64,000 nucleotides of DNA from contig JBASWL010000021.1 of the NCBI GenBank assembly GCA_049276455.1, positions 1 to 64,000 of the forward strand. Direction: 5' to 3'. Positions within the stretch are counted from its first letter, which is position 1; every line of letters starts with the position of its first letter. This document shows positions 39,913-49,425 of the stretch, one piece after another. Below the pieces are notes generated by a model. That model was not told the DNA's origin. It made no database searches and saw nothing but the letters and a program-made list of their open reading frames with translations. This stretch comes from Georgfuchsia sp049276455. Lineage in GTDB: Bacteria; Pseudomonadota; Gammaproteobacteria; Burkholderiales; Rhodocyclaceae. A program made the position numbers and the translations under genes.

Positions 39913-40571
39913 AGTGGCTGGAACGCTCCGGTTCCTTTGTGGTTTCGCTGCTGGTTCATGCGGCGCTGCTGCTGTGGCTGCTCTCAGCCAACCTAGCTGG
40001 CGAGCCCCCGCAACCGCAGAACTATTCGCCGATCGCTGTCGAGCTGGTCAGGCTGCCACCACGCGCTCCGCCCAAGGAAGAACCCGGTAAGGAGCCGGAA
40101 AAAGCAAAACTGCAGAAGCAAAAGCCGCAGCCTGAGCGCGCACTGAAACTGCCACCGGTTGAAGCCGGCCCACCGGCGCACGAGATTTCCACCAACGATG
40201 ACGAATGGGTTGCACCACGGGTCAATAACAACAAGGGCTGGAGCAATGTCACCCGTCGTGTGCCTCCCGATTATGCCGAGAAAGTCAAGGGACAGGTCAT
40301 TTCCAAAATGGACTACCCGGAAGATGCCGTGTACCCGGTGGAACGTGGCCAGAAGGGCCCGCCGGTACGCCAGCAATGCCGTGTCGCCTACGAAATCACG
40401 GTGGACCGCAACGGCAACATGCTCTCGTACAAGTATGACCGCTGCGGCCACGACAAACTCGATGCCGCAGCCGAGGCGGCACTGCAAAAGGCTGGGCCGT
40501 TTCCGCCTCCCCCAGACACCGGGGCGGAAAAATACGTGATCTATGGCGTACAGATTTTTCGTTTAAAGTAA
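39909..40571 (+). CDS. tonB: TonB energy transducer
   Basis: Transmits energy from ExbBD to an outer-membrane receptor. The 220-residue protein has one membrane anchor (about 8-27), a proline- and lysine-rich linker (about 48-85: PPRAPPKEEPGKEPEKAKLQ), and a TonB C-terminal domain (CRVAYEITVDRNGNMLSYKY ... YVIYGVQIFRLK). The start is a GTG overlapping the exbD stop (GTGA). The linker is short, and the domain has an unusual Cys pair (QQC and DRC) that could form a disulfide. No TonB-dependent receptor gene is adjacent; a large lipoprotein gene follows after 20 bases. Confidence 0.93.
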   Translation: MKWLERSGSFVVSLLVHAALLLWLLSANLAGEPPQPQNYSPIAVELVRLPPRAPPKEEPGKEPEKAKLQKQKPQPERALKLPPVEAGPPAHEISTNDDEWVAPRVNNNKGWSNVTRRVPPDYAEKVKGQVISKMDYPEDAVYPVERGQKGPPVRQQCRVAYEITVDRNGNMLSYKYDRCGHDKLDAAAEAALQKAGPFPPPPDTGAEKYVIYGVQIFRLK

Positions 40572-40591
40572 TTCCCTGGTTGGAGACGGCA

Positions 40592-43500
40592 ATGAAGCAT
40601 GCACGCTGGATCAATAAAGCAAGTGTCATTTTTCTTTCGCTTTGGCTTGCCGCCTGCGTTTCCAGGTCGCCGCAGAGGGTCGATCTTTATCCCGTCAAGC
40701 GCGAAGTGCCGCCGCCGATTCTCTTTGAAGCCAGTTTTAACTGCACGCAATCAGCGTCGGCCCTGCAGGATGTCATTTGCGCCGACAAGGCCCTGTCGTC
40801 ACTCGACCGCGAGATGTCCGATGCCTACCACGCCAATCTGCGTTTACTCGATCTGGTCGGCCGCATGCAGCTGATCGCAGATCAGCGCCACTGGCTGCTG
40901 GCCCGCGCAACGCAATGCAAACTGCCGCACAACCGGCTGGGCGCCGGCAAGCCCAAAGCCGGACAGGTGTCCTGTCTCGGCAACCGCTACCGCGACCGCA
41001 TCGCCGAACTGCGCGCCTGGCCCAGGCCTGAGCAGCGCAAGTTCACCAGCGCCATCGGCGCCGACAAGTTCCATCCGCTCACTGCCTATGTCGAATATCG
41101 CCTGGCCGACAGCCGCGACAACACTACCTGCACCGAATTCGGCAAGAACTTCAACGATGCCATCGCCGACAGGGGCGAAGTCAATTTCACGCGCATGCCC
41201 GGCTTCACCGAGGTGGCCGGCACCCATGGCGCCGCCGAAGCGGGGGGCTTCAAGGTCGGTCTCTACGACGCCGGGCCTTACGCCAGCTACCAGATGCGCG
41301 CGACAGGTTTCGACATCAACGGCAAGACCGCCGTGCATGACCGTTCTATCGGCGAATGGGTGGCCAATCAGCCAAACGCGGGCGGACGCTTCAGCGACAT
41401 TTCGTCACAGACGCGCGACTATGCCAGCATCGACATCTTCCGCCAGGGGCAACGAACATTCGCGCTGGTGAATGAAGCGTGGGGCTATTACTCCGCCGCT
41501 GCCAAGGGCGAGTCGGACTATGCTGGCGTCTACGAGATCGTCAACGGCAACGCGCAGCGACTATGTCTCTATACGACTTACCTGACGCCGCCAATCGCAG
41601 GGGCGTTTGACTCGCTGCCTGCCTACAAGGCGCTTGACGCCGCACTCGACACGATGACTGGCGAACCGCCCATGCTGGAGATGGACGAACGCCGCGACGA
41701 AGGTCTCCTGCGGCGAGAGACCGAGTGGAACCTGCTCAACATGCCGCTGGTAGCGATCGGCGAGATCGAACGCTTCGGCCGCCGCGCCGCGCTGCGCCAG
41801 CGCCACGATGTCGCCTTTGACGCGATCTGGAACTGGTCGGAGCGCAACCTGCCGAGCAAGCTCCATTACCGTCGCCTGCTGCCTATGGTGCAGCCCGCCT
41901 ATGACGAACTCCTCGCCTACTATCGCCAGGGCCAGGGCCTGAAGGCAGAAGAGGCAGCGCTGGCCGCCGACCTGATGATCATGGATCTGATCGACCGCGG
42001 CGCCGAAAACCTGTCCGACTTCAACAGCGAGAAACTCCCTCCACTGGCGCCCTTCGCGCAGTACACGCCGCGCTATGCGCCGGCGCCGGTGCCGGGCGAT
42101 CTGGAGCGTGGGCGCAAACTCACCACCCTGCACAGTGCCGTGCTCAATCGCGCGTCGGCAGCAGTGATCGACGACTACGTCAAGTACGAATTCGCGACGC
42201 CTGAGCGGCCGCACGGCATTGGCCCCGGCGGCGACACGGCGCTGATGGCGGCAGTGCGCAGTCCGGAGACGGTACAGCAGCTGCTCGCTGCCGGCTTTGA
42301 CGTCAATGCCGGCAATGAATGGCGCAAGACGGCGCTGATGACCGCGGCACAGACCAATCAATTCGACGCTGCGCAGGTGCTGCTTGACGCCGGCGCCGAC
42401 CCCAATCGCGCGACCGCATGCTGGCATGCGCCAGGTGCTGGAGGCTTCGATAATGCCGAAGGTGCCATCGCCGGACGTACGGCGCTGATGTATGCCGCCG
42501 CCGGCGCCGACGAGCCATTGCTGCGCCTGCTGCTGGTGCGCGGCGCCAAGGTTGATGTGCGCGATGCCGCCGATCGTACCGCCTGCAACTACCTGGCCGA
42601 CAACGAGCTGATGAGCGATGCGACACGGACCGCCGTCAAGACCAGCCTCTGCGCGCCGGATAGCAAGGCCTGGATGCCGGCCAATTCGACCACGGCGCGG
42701 GCGATCAGCGAGGCCTGGTCGCGGCCCTGTCCGACCCGATCCGCACTGGAGGTAAGCCCGGAAGAAGCGCGCCGTCTGGGTGGTCCTGTGCTGACCCTGT
42801 GGGGCGCCGAAAAGGCGGGCAATGAAGACGGCACTATCCCCGAATACACGGGCAGCGGCGTTGCCGCGCCGCCGACCTGGAATCCGGCAAAACCCGGCGT
42901 GCGGCCCGATCCCTATGGCGAACAGCCGGTGTTCACGATCACCGCGCAGAACGCTGGCAAGTACGCAGACAAGCTCGACGCGATGATCGAGATATTCAAG
43001 AAATATCCCGACTTCCGCATGGATATCTATCCCAGCCATCGCGATTTCGTCTTCCCGCAAGACATGCTCGACAACTCGGTGCGCAATGCCACTTCCTGCA
43101 AGGCGACGGAAGGCGAATTGCGGCTGGAAGGCTGCTATGGCGGCGTACCGTTCCCGCTTCCGGAAACCGGAAAACAGGTGATGTGGAACCACCTTGCGGC
43201 CTACACCTCGCGCGCGTCGCGCGGCAAGAACGCGGGCTACCTGATTCCCTCATCGGGTTCGTCGATTCTGATCGGGGTGACGCAGAACATCCAGGATTTC
43301 CCCTACTACGACCCGAACCGCAGCGGCCCTCGTCCAGCCAGTTCGGTATTCTGGCGCATGATGTTCACGCTGGTGGAACCGGCGCGCTGGGCAGGCACGC
43401 AGATGATGTTGCTCAACCCGCTCGACCAGATCGGCATTGGCAGTCGTATCTACTTCTACTCCAAGGGAACCATGGGCCGCGCCAAGCTGGCGCCGGAACT

Positions 43501-44056
43501 CGCCCACGATACGCCGGTCCCCTGGTCCGGCGATACGCAGACCATGGACGACATCAAGATATTCAACGGCTCGCTCGATCTCTACGACTTCAAGCTGATC
43601 GGCAAGAAGGAAAAGTACATCGCCTATGACAACTTCAGGATGACCGATCCTGCCGCCTGTCCTGCCAGCGTGATACTCACCAGGAATTTCCCCAATCCGG
43701 ACTGTGTGCGCTGGGAGCTGCATCGGGTCTGGGTGGTAGAAGCAACCCTGAAACCCGACGCCAGCCATATCTACCGCAAACGTGTCTTCTACTGGGACGA
43801 AGACGGCTATGTCGCCGGTCAGGCCGAGAACTACGGGGCTGACGGCAACTTGCGCCGTGTCGTCATTGGTGCCTCGTATCCCTACTTCGAAGTCCCGGGC
43901 GGTGCGGATTCGGCCAGCTTCAGCCTGGACCTGAAGACTGCCGCCTGGTCGATACAGGGTGTTACCTGCGCCGGCTGCGGCGACTGGCCCTTGCAGGAAA
44001 AAGTGAATGACATGATTTTCTCGCCCGATGCAATGGCCAATGCCGGGATTCGATAA
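40592..44056 (+). CDS. Giant lipoprotein: LprI-like segment + ankyrin repeats + DUF1329
   Basis: A 1154-residue predicted lipoprotein (signal, then LAAC with Cys at about 22). Residues about 45-145 look like a lysozyme-inhibitor LprI-type segment (FNCTQSASALQDVICADKALSSLD, then QRHWLLAR with paired cysteines). About 145-540 is unassigned, with many aromatics. Around 547-672 lie three to four ankyrin repeats (GGDTALMAAVRS, TALMTAAQTNQ, RTALMYAAA). From about 718 to the end is a full DUF1329 region (EEARRLGGPVLTLWGAEKAGN, WNPAKPGVRPDPYG, FRMDIYPSHRDFVFPQ). The ATG at 40592 has GGAG 6 bases upstream. It follows tonB by 20 bases, in the exb operon. I know of no described protein with this order; function unknown. 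Confidence 0.85.
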   Translation: MKHARWINKASVIFLSLWLAACVSRSPQRVDLYPVKREVPPPILFEASFNCTQSASALQDVICADKALSSLDREMSDAYHANLRLLDLVGRMQLIADQRHWLLARATQCKLPHNRLGAGKPKAGQVSCLGNRYRDRIAELRAWPRPEQRKFTSAIGADKFHPLTAYVEYRLADSRDNTTCTEFGKNFNDAIADRGEVNFTRMPGFTEVAGTHGAAEAGGFKVGLYDAGPYASYQMRATGFDINGKTAVHDRSIGEWVANQPNAGGRFSDISSQTRDYASIDIFRQGQRTFALVNEAWGYYSAAAKGESDYAGVYEIVNGNAQRLCLYTTYLTPPIAGAFDSLPAYKALDAALDTMTGEPPMLEMDERRDEGLLRRETEWNLLNMPLVAIGEIERFGRRAALRQRHDVAFDAIWNWSERNLPSKLHYRRLLPMVQPAYDELLAYYRQGQGLKAEEAALAADLMIMDLIDRGAENLSDFNSEKLPPLAPFAQYTPRYAPAPVPGDLERGRKLTTLHSAVLNRASAAVIDDYVKYEFATPERPHGIGPGGDTALMAAVRSPETVQQLLAAGFDVNAGNEWRKTALMTAAQTNQFDAAQVLLDAGADPNRATACWHAPGAGGFDNAEGAIAGRTALMYAAAGADEPLLRLLLVRGAKVDVRDAADRTACNYLADNELMSDATRTAVKTSLCAPDSKAWMPANSTTARAISEAWSRPCPTRSALEVSPEEARRLGGPVLTLWGAEKAGNEDGTIPEYTGSGVAAPPTWNPAKPGVRPDPYGEQPVFTITAQNAGKYADKLDAMIEIFKKYPDFRMDIYPSHRDFVFPQDMLDNSVRNATSCKATEGELRLEGCYGGVPFPLPETGKQVMWNHLAAYTSRASRGKNAGYLIPSSGSSILIGVTQNIQDFPYYDPNRSGPRPASSVFWRMMFTLVEPARWAGTQMMLLNPLDQIGIGSRIYFYSKGTMGRAKLAPELAHDTPVPWSGDTQTMDDIKIFNGSLDLYDFKLIGKKEKYIAYDNFRMTDPAACPASVILTRNFPNPDCVRWELHRVWVVEATLKPDASHIYRKRVFYWDEDGYVAGQAENYGADGNLRRVVIGASYPYFEVPGGADSASFSLDLKTAAWSIQGVTCAGCGDWPLQEKVNDMIFSPDAMANAGIR

Positions 44057-44084
44057 TAAGGAATGAGGAAAAAGGAGAACGACG

Positions 44085-44345
44085 ATGACGATTTCGCTCT
44101 ATGAGTTGAGTGTGACCAATTATCTGCAGACACTGAACGCGGTCAATGGCTTCCTCGACCGGGGTATCGCCTATTGCCGGGACAACAACATCGACCCGGA
44201 GCAGATCGTCGATACCTGCATTTTTCCCGACATGTTGCCTTTCCGCTACCAGATCCAGTCGGTGGCCCACAATTCTCTCGGCGCGTCCAGGAGCGCCACT
44301 ACTCTGCCCACCATGCATCAGTCAACAAGGGCCAGGAACATCTGA
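44085..44345 (+). pseudogene. Truncated DUF1993-like gene
   Basis: An 86-codon frame with a good ribosome site (AAAGGAG) and ATG. Its first 62 residues (MTISLYELSVTNYLQTLNAVNGF, IDPEQIVDTCIFPDMLPFRYQIQSVAHN) match the start of DUF1993 proteins, which are normally about 170 residues. After that the similarity stops and a stop follows after about 20 unrelated residues. The 3' half is gone, so this is a remnant. It sits 28 bases after the giant lipoprotein gene. Confidence 0.65.
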
Positions 44346-44473
44346 TTTTCTGAAATAAAAAACCGAATCACCCCGACACCATCGTTCTGAAAGCTTTGAA
44401 TCGAGTGAGCGACAATCCCTGTTGTCCGACGGTAGAATTACCACATACTTACTTCGCAAGAGGGAAACCTTAA

Positions 44474-44899
44474 ATGATGCAATCCAGAATTTCTGATACC
44501 GAGTGGACCGATGAGATGAGCGTCGGGATTCCCGAGATGGACGAGGAACACAAGCGATTCCTGGATCTGGTGAATGGATTGAGTGAATCGATCATAAACC
44601 GGTTGGGGGTAACCGAGGTCAAGAAAAGATTGCAGGATATTCTTGACGATGCCACCGAGCATTTTGAGCTGGAAGAAAGACTATTCAAGGAGTTTCGCTA
44701 TCCTCAAGCAGATGCTCATACAGCCAAACACGCAGAATTGATCGAGGCAATACGGCATCTCGAATCAACAATCGAATTTGGCATTGATTTTGACTGGATA
44801 GATGCTGCCTTGACTCTCAAGGAGTCACTGATAATCCATATCCAGACAGAGGATATGAGATATGCGGAATTTTACCGGAATTTAAACAAGGCTCCCTGA
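44474..44899 (+). CDS. Bacteriohemerythrin
   Basis: A 141-residue di-iron oxygen-binding protein of the hemerythrin family. The ligand motifs are EMDEEHKRFLDLVNGL (first His), HFELEERLF, AKHAELIEAI and HIQTED, in the classical H...HxxxE...HxxxH...HxxxD order. It is a single-domain cytosolic form; uses include oxygen delivery or sensing, which cannot be told here. GAGGGAAAC lies upstream of the start. It lies alone after the DUF1993 remnant. Confidence 0.93.
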   Translation: MMQSRISDTEWTDEMSVGIPEMDEEHKRFLDLVNGLSESIINRLGVTEVKKRLQDILDDATEHFELEERLFKEFRYPQADAHTAKHAELIEAIRHLESTIEFGIDFDWIDAALTLKESLIIHIQTEDMRYAEFYRNLNKAP

Positions 44900-45001
44900 T
44901 CCTGTCGGCTTTGTAGTACGCCGGCCAGGAATCAAGCGTAAACCACAGGGGGATGCGCTTGTTCTGGAATGATTGTTCAGGCCCCTGGCGAGATACTGTT
45001 T

Positions 45002-47047
45002 CTACGCCAGCGCCATGCCGTTATGGCGCAGCAGCGCATCTGGTTTGGGTTCGCGGCCGCGGAAGGCCTTGAACGATTCGAGCGCGGGACGCGAGCCGCC
45101 GACGGACAGAATCTCGCGCCAGTAGCGCTCGCCCGTTGCCGCGTCGAGCGTGGTGCCGCTGGTCCTGGCGGCTTCCTCGAAGGCCTCAAAGGCGTCGGCT
45201 GAGAGCACTTCGGCCCATTTGTAGCTGTAATAGCCCGCTGCGTAACCGCCACCAAAAATGTGCGAGAAGCTCTGCGGGAAGCGATTCCATTCGGGTGGGT
45301 ACACCACGGCGACTTCTCGCCGCACGGCGTCGAGCAGGGGTTTGAAGGGCTTGCCAGATTCGGAAATAAATTCGCTGTGCAGCAGCAAGTCGAACAAGCC
45401 GAATTCGACCTGGCGCAGGGTCTGCATGCCGCTCTGGAAATTCTTCGCCGCAATCATTTTGTCATACAGCGTGCGCGGCAGCGGCGCACCCGTTTCGGAA
45501 TGGGAAGTCATGCCTTGCAACACGTCCCACTCCCAACAGAAATTTTCCATGAACTGGCTCGGCAACTCGACCGCGTCCCATTCGACGCCGTGAATGCCGG
45601 AGACGGCGAGTTCGTCGATGCGTGTCAGCAGGTGATGCAGGCCGTGGCCGCATTCGTGGAACAGCGTAATGACATCGTCGTGGCTAAAAGTGGCCGGCTT
45701 GCCATTCACCGGCGCGGGGAAGTTGCAGTTCAGGTACGCAACGGGCGTCTGAATGGATGCACCGCATTTTCGTCTTGTTATCGCCTCGTCCATCCAGGCG
45801 CCGCCGCGCTTGGTCTCGCGCGCATAGAGGTCGAGATAGAACTGGCCGACCAACTCGCCGTTCCTGACGATGCGGAAGAAGCGTACCGCAGGGTGCCATA
45901 CTGGCGCACTGTCGGCTTCGAGCTTGACCGAGAACACGGATTCGATGACGCGGAAAAGGCCTTCGAGCACCTTGGGTTCAGGAAAATACTGTTTCACTTC
46001 TTCGTCGGAAAATGCGTAGCGTTGCTCACGCAGCTTTTCCGAGGCATAGGCCATATCCCAGGCTTCGAGCGGCTCGATCCCCAATTCAACTCGCGCGAAT
46101 TCGCGCAGTTCGGCGACATCCTTCTCGGCGAAGGGCTTGGCCTTGGTCGCGATGTCGCGCAGGAAGGCGGCCACTTGCGAGGGTGACTCGGCCATTTTCG
46201 GCACCAGCGAGACTTCGGCGAAGTTGGCGAAGCCGAGCAGCTTTGCCTCTTCGGCGCGCAAGGCGAGCATCTTGTCGATCAGCGGCGTGTTGTCCCATTC
46301 CGGCTTGCCAAATTCGGAGGCGCGGGTGGCGGAAGCGCGGTAAATGCGTGCGCGCAACTCGCGGTTGTCTGCATACTGCATGACAGGGAGGTAAGAGGGC
46401 GCATGCAGGGTGAACTTCCAGCCCGGCTTGCCTTCTTTCTCGGCGGCATCGCGGGCGGCGGTGCGGGCGTCATCCGGGATGCCGGCGAGCAACGCCTCGT
46501 CCTCGATCCATTCGCCATGGGCGTTGGTGGCGTCGAGCACGTTCTCGGAAAACTTCGATGCCAGCGCCGAGAGTTCTTCCTGGATCTGTTTGAAGCGCGG
46601 CTTCTGTTCATCGGGCAATTCGGCGCCGGATAGCCGGAAGTCGCGCACGTCGTTGTCGATGATGCGGCGCCGTTCAGGACTCAGGGTGTCGTATTCAGGG
46701 CTGTCGCGCAGCGCCTTGTACCTGGCGAACAGCGCCAGATTTTGCCCCATCTCGGCGAAGAAACCGGACACCTCGGGCAGCATGTCGTTGTAGGCATTGC
46801 GCCATTCGGGGACGTCGTTGACAGAGTGCAGATGGCCGACGATACCCCAGGCGCGGGACAGGCGTTCGCCTGCATCGGTCAGGGGCTGGACAAAGTTGTC
46901 CCAGCTTGCCGGCGGCAGGCCTGGAGTCGTGAGCTTTTCGATCAGGGCGCGGTTCTCGGTCAGCAGTTTGCGCAGGGCGGGTGCGACTTGCCCGGGCAGC
47001 ACCGCATCGAAGTGCGGCAGTCCGGCAAAATCAAGCAGGGGATTCAT
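45002..47047 (-). CDS. prlC: Oligopeptidase A (M3 metallopeptidase)
   Basis: A cytosolic zinc peptidase that clears signal peptides and other oligopeptides. The 681-residue protein has the M3 active site TLFHECGHGLHHLL, with HECGH beginning at His464, followed by the third-ligand Glu helix. N-terminal and C-terminal halves match PrlC (FPEPKVLEGLFRVIESVF, YLDLYARETKRGGAW, HIFGGGYAAGYYSYKWAEVLSADAFEAF, the latter cited in part). It is monocistronic on the minus strand, with a repeat-containing gap before purC. Confidence 0.95.
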   Translation of the reverse strand: MNPLLDFAGLPHFDAVLPGQVAPALRKLLTENRALIEKLTTPGLPPASWDNFVQPLTDAGERLSRAWGIVGHLHSVNDVPEWRNAYNDMLPEVSGFFAEMGQNLALFARYKALRDSPEYDTLSPERRRIIDNDVRDFRLSGAELPDEQKPRFKQIQEELSALASKFSENVLDATNAHGEWIEDEALLAGIPDDARTAARDAAEKEGKPGWKFTLHAPSYLPVMQYADNRELRARIYRASATRASEFGKPEWDNTPLIDKMLALRAEEAKLLGFANFAEVSLVPKMAESPSQVAAFLRDIATKAKPFAEKDVAELREFARVELGIEPLEAWDMAYASEKLREQRYAFSDEEVKQYFPEPKVLEGLFRVIESVFSVKLEADSAPVWHPAVRFFRIVRNGELVGQFYLDLYARETKRGGAWMDEAITRRKCGASIQTPVAYLNCNFPAPVNGKPATFSHDDVITLFHECGHGLHHLLTRIDELAVSGIHGVEWDAVELPSQFMENFCWEWDVLQGMTSHSETGAPLPRTLYDKMIAAKNFQSGMQTLRQVEFGLFDLLLHSEFISESGKPFKPLLDAVRREVAVVYPPEWNRFPQSFSHIFGGGYAAGYYSYKWAEVLSADAFEAFEEAARTSGTTLDAATGERYWREILSVGGSRPALESFKAFRGREPKPDALLRHNGMALA

Positions 47048-47084
47048 GACCTCAACCTCATTGTTTTCTTACCACTAAAGCTTT

Positions 47085-47155
47085 GACATATTGCGAGTGA
47101 AGCGAGCCTGATTGTCACCTCCCCCACGAGGGGAGGGCGAGAGGGGGTGGGACTT
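47085..47155. repeat. Repeat-derived intergenic segment (two partial repeat types)
   Basis: 47085-47110 has ATTGCGAGTGAAGCGAGCC, a degenerate part of the CGTCATTGCGAG element at 30430. Next, CCTCCCC (47118-47124) and GGGGAGG (47130-47136) form a stem within a CACCTCCCCC...GGGGGTGGGA block like the element in aroE. It lies between purC and prlC, both minus strand. Confidence 0.6.
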
Positions 47156-47236
47156 TATGCCGCTTTTCCGGCCAGGAAACAAAAATCCACAATCGAAGCT
47201 ACGCCGCTTTGCTTCCGGCAAGGCTGGCTTATGGAT

Positions 47237-48130
47237 TCAATCGGAGGCGCCGGTGAGGCGTTCCAGCGCTTCGTGATACTTGGCGGCAGTCTTGTCGATA
47301 ATTTCCTGCGGCAGATGCGGCCCCGGCGCCTGCTTGTTCCAGTCCAGCGTTTCCAGATAGTCGCGCACGAACTGCTTGTCGAAACTCGCCGGGCTGATGC
47401 CGACCTGGTATTCGTCGGCAGGCCAGAAGCGCGACGAGTCTGGCGTCAGCACTTCATCAATCAGATAGAGCCGGCCGTTGTCGTCGAGACCGAATTCGAA
47501 CTTGGTATCGGCAATGATGATGCCCTTGACGCGGGCATGGGCGGCAGCTTCGCGATACAGGCGCAGCGTGACGTCGCGCACCTTGACTGCGAGTTCCGCG
47601 CCGATCAGCTTTTCCACTTCGGCGAAGCCGATGTTTTCGTCATGATCGCCCATCTCGGCCTTGGTCGCCGGGGTGAAGATCGGCTGCGGCAGCTGTTGCG
47701 CCAACCGCAGGCCCTCTGGCAATTCGATGCCGCACACCTTGCCGCTGGCCTGGTAGTCCTTCCAGCCCGAGCCGATCAGGTAGCCGCGAGCGACGGCTTC
47801 GATGGGCAGCGGCTTGAGACGCTTCACCACTATCGAGCGGCCGCGTACCTGTACCCGTTCGTCCTCGTTGGCGACCACGGTTTCCGGGTCGATGCCAGTC
47901 AGCTGGCTGGGTATGACATTCGCCAGCTTGCCGAACCAGAAATCGGCAACTGCGGTAAGCACGTGCCCCTTTCCCGGGATCGGGTCGGGCAGGATCACAT
48001 CGAAGGCGGAAAGGCGGTCGCTGGCGATTACCAGCAGCTTGTCGTCGCCGACAGCATAGATGTCGCGTACTTTGCCGCGGGCGAGCAGAGGCAGGCTGGC
48101 TATGCTGGATTCAAAAAGGGGAGTGCTCAC
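47237..48130 (-). CDS. purC: SAICAR synthetase
   Basis: Ligates CAIR and aspartate in purine synthesis. The 297-residue protein begins ESSIASLPLLARGKVRDIYAV and contains IPSQLTGIDPETVV, AVARGYLIGSGWKDYQ, DTKFEFGLDD, LTPDSSRFWPADEY, the family's SAICAR motifs. I chose the GTG at 48130 since the conserved start falls directly there; an upstream ATG at 48166 adds 12 residues. It lies after fba in the same direction, with a hairpin between them, so it may have its own promoter. Confidence 0.95.
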   Translation of the reverse strand: MSTPLFESSIASLPLLARGKVRDIYAVGDDKLLVIASDRLSAFDVILPDPIPGKGHVLTAVADFWFGKLANVIPSQLTGIDPETVVANEDERVQVRGRSIVVKRLKPLPIEAVARGYLIGSGWKDYQASGKVCGIELPEGLRLAQQLPQPIFTPATKAEMGDHDENIGFAEVEKLIGAELAVKVRDVTLRLYREAAAHARVKGIIIADTKFEFGLDDNGRLYLIDEVLTPDSSRFWPADEYQVGISPASFDKQFVRDYLETLDWNKQAPGPHLPQEIIDKTAAKYHEALERLTGASD

Positions 48131-48296
48131 AATGAAAACTCGTCCAAGGATGCGGAAAGGGGGCAAATTATAGCCCCAAGGCAGCTATTGATGGCCGCTG
48201 CCGTGGCACTGGCTTGATCTGCTGGGGGAAAGTTGGGCCTGCTTGAGCGTTGCACCTTGCACCGCTGAAATCGACCAAAAAATACGGAGATCCGAA

Positions 48297-48322
48297 GCAA
48301 GGGCAAAGATTGCTGCCCTTGC
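48297..48322 (-). terminator. Probable terminator after fba
   Basis: GCAAGGGCA (48297-48305) pairs perfectly with TGCCCTTGC (48314-48322) around an 8-base loop. On the minus strand it follows the fba stop by 13 bases and precedes TTCGGATCTCCGTATTTTTT, whose T-run is 15 bases away. The distance makes it a moderate call. Confidence 0.5.
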
Positions 48323-48335
48323 CTGATGTGCGAAC

Positions 48336-49400
48336 TTATTTGACGATCTGGTTCAGCTCACCCTTCTTGTAGCGCTCAGCCATTTTTTCCAGCGGCACCA
48401 CCCGGATTTTGCTCGCCTGACCGGCGCAGCCGAATTGCTGATAGCGCGCCAGGCAGATCTTCTTGGCAGCTTCGCGGGCGGGCTTGAGGTAATCGCGCGG
48501 ATCGAACTTGGAAGGGTTCTCGGCGAAGTAGCGTCGAATGGCGCCGGTCATGGCGAGACGGATATCGGTGTCGATGTTGATCTTGCGTACGCCGTGCTTG
48601 ATGCCTTCCTGGATTTCTTCCACCGGAACGCCGTAAGTTTCCTTCATGTCGCCGCCAAACTGGCGGATCTCGGCCAGCAGTTCCTGCGGCACCGAGGAGG
48701 ATCCATGCATGACGAGGTGCGTATTCGGGATGCGGGCGTGGATTTCCTTGATGCGGCTGATGGCAAGAGTTTCCCCGGTCGGCTTCTTGGTGAACTTGTA
48801 GGCGCCGTGCGAGGTGCCAATGGCGATGGCGAGTGCGTCGCATTGCGTATTCTTGACGAAGTCGGCAGCCTGTTCCGGATCGGTGAGCAGTTGCTCGCGT
48901 GTCATTTTGCCGTCGGCGCCGTGACCGTCTTCCTTGTCGCCCTGCATGGTTTCGAGCGAACCGAGGCAGCCCAGTTCGGCTTCGACGGTGACGCCTATCG
49001 CGTGGGCGATATCGACCACCTTGCGCGATGTCTCGACGTTGTATTCGTAACTGGAGACGCTCTTGCCATCTTCCATCAGCGAGCCGTCCATCATTACGCT
49101 GGTGAAACCGGAGCGGATAGCGGCAAGGCACACTGCTGGCGACTGGCCATGATCCTGGTGCATCACGATGGGGATATTGGGATAGGCCTCAAGCGCGGCG
49201 AGGATCTGGTGGCGCAGGAAAGGTTCACCGGCGTATTTGCGGGCGCCGGCACTGGCCTGCATGATGACTGGCGCGTCAAGTTCGTTGGCGGCATCCATGA
49301 TGGCCCATACCTGTTCCATGTTGTTGACATTGAAGGCGGGCAGGCCGTAATTGTTTTCGGCTGCGTGGTCGAGCAGTTGACGCATGGAAACGAAGGGCAT
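48336..49400 (-). CDS. fba: Class II fructose-1,6-bisphosphate aldolase
   Basis: Zinc-dependent aldolase of glycolysis, gluconeogenesis and the Calvin cycle. The 354 residues match the CbbA-type subgroup: MRQLLDHAAENNYGLPAFNVNN, IPIVMHQDHGQS with metal His, VEAELGCLGSLE, AIAIGTSHGAYKF and LVMHGSSSVPQE, then KINIDTDIRLAMTG. It follows pyk by 25 bases and closes the tkt-gap-pgk-pyk-fba cluster. The likely terminator is the hairpin just downstream. Confidence 0.96.
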   Translation of the reverse strand: MPFVSMRQLLDHAAENNYGLPAFNVNNMEQVWAIMDAANELDAPVIMQASAGARKYAGEPFLRHQILAALEAYPNIPIVMHQDHGQSPAVCLAAIRSGFTSVMMDGSLMEDGKSVSSYEYNVETSRKVVDIAHAIGVTVEAELGCLGSLETMQGDKEDGHGADGKMTREQLLTDPEQAADFVKNTQCDALAIAIGTSHGAYKFTKKPTGETLAISRIKEIHARIPNTHLVMHGSSSVPQELLAEIRQFGGDMKETYGVPVEEIQEGIKHGVRKINIDTDIRLAMTGAIRRYFAENPSKFDPRDYLKPAREAAKKICLARYQQFGCAGQASKIRVVPLEKMAERYKKGELNQIVK

Positions 49401-49425
49401 GGCGTTCTCCTAAGAAGGGGTGGTG

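Noticed and set aside
41561..43192. A 543-codon open frame on the minus strand
   Set aside because: It is antisense to the ankyrin and DUF1329 part of the giant lipoprotein gene, which has recognisable domains; the antisense translation has none and no ribosome site.
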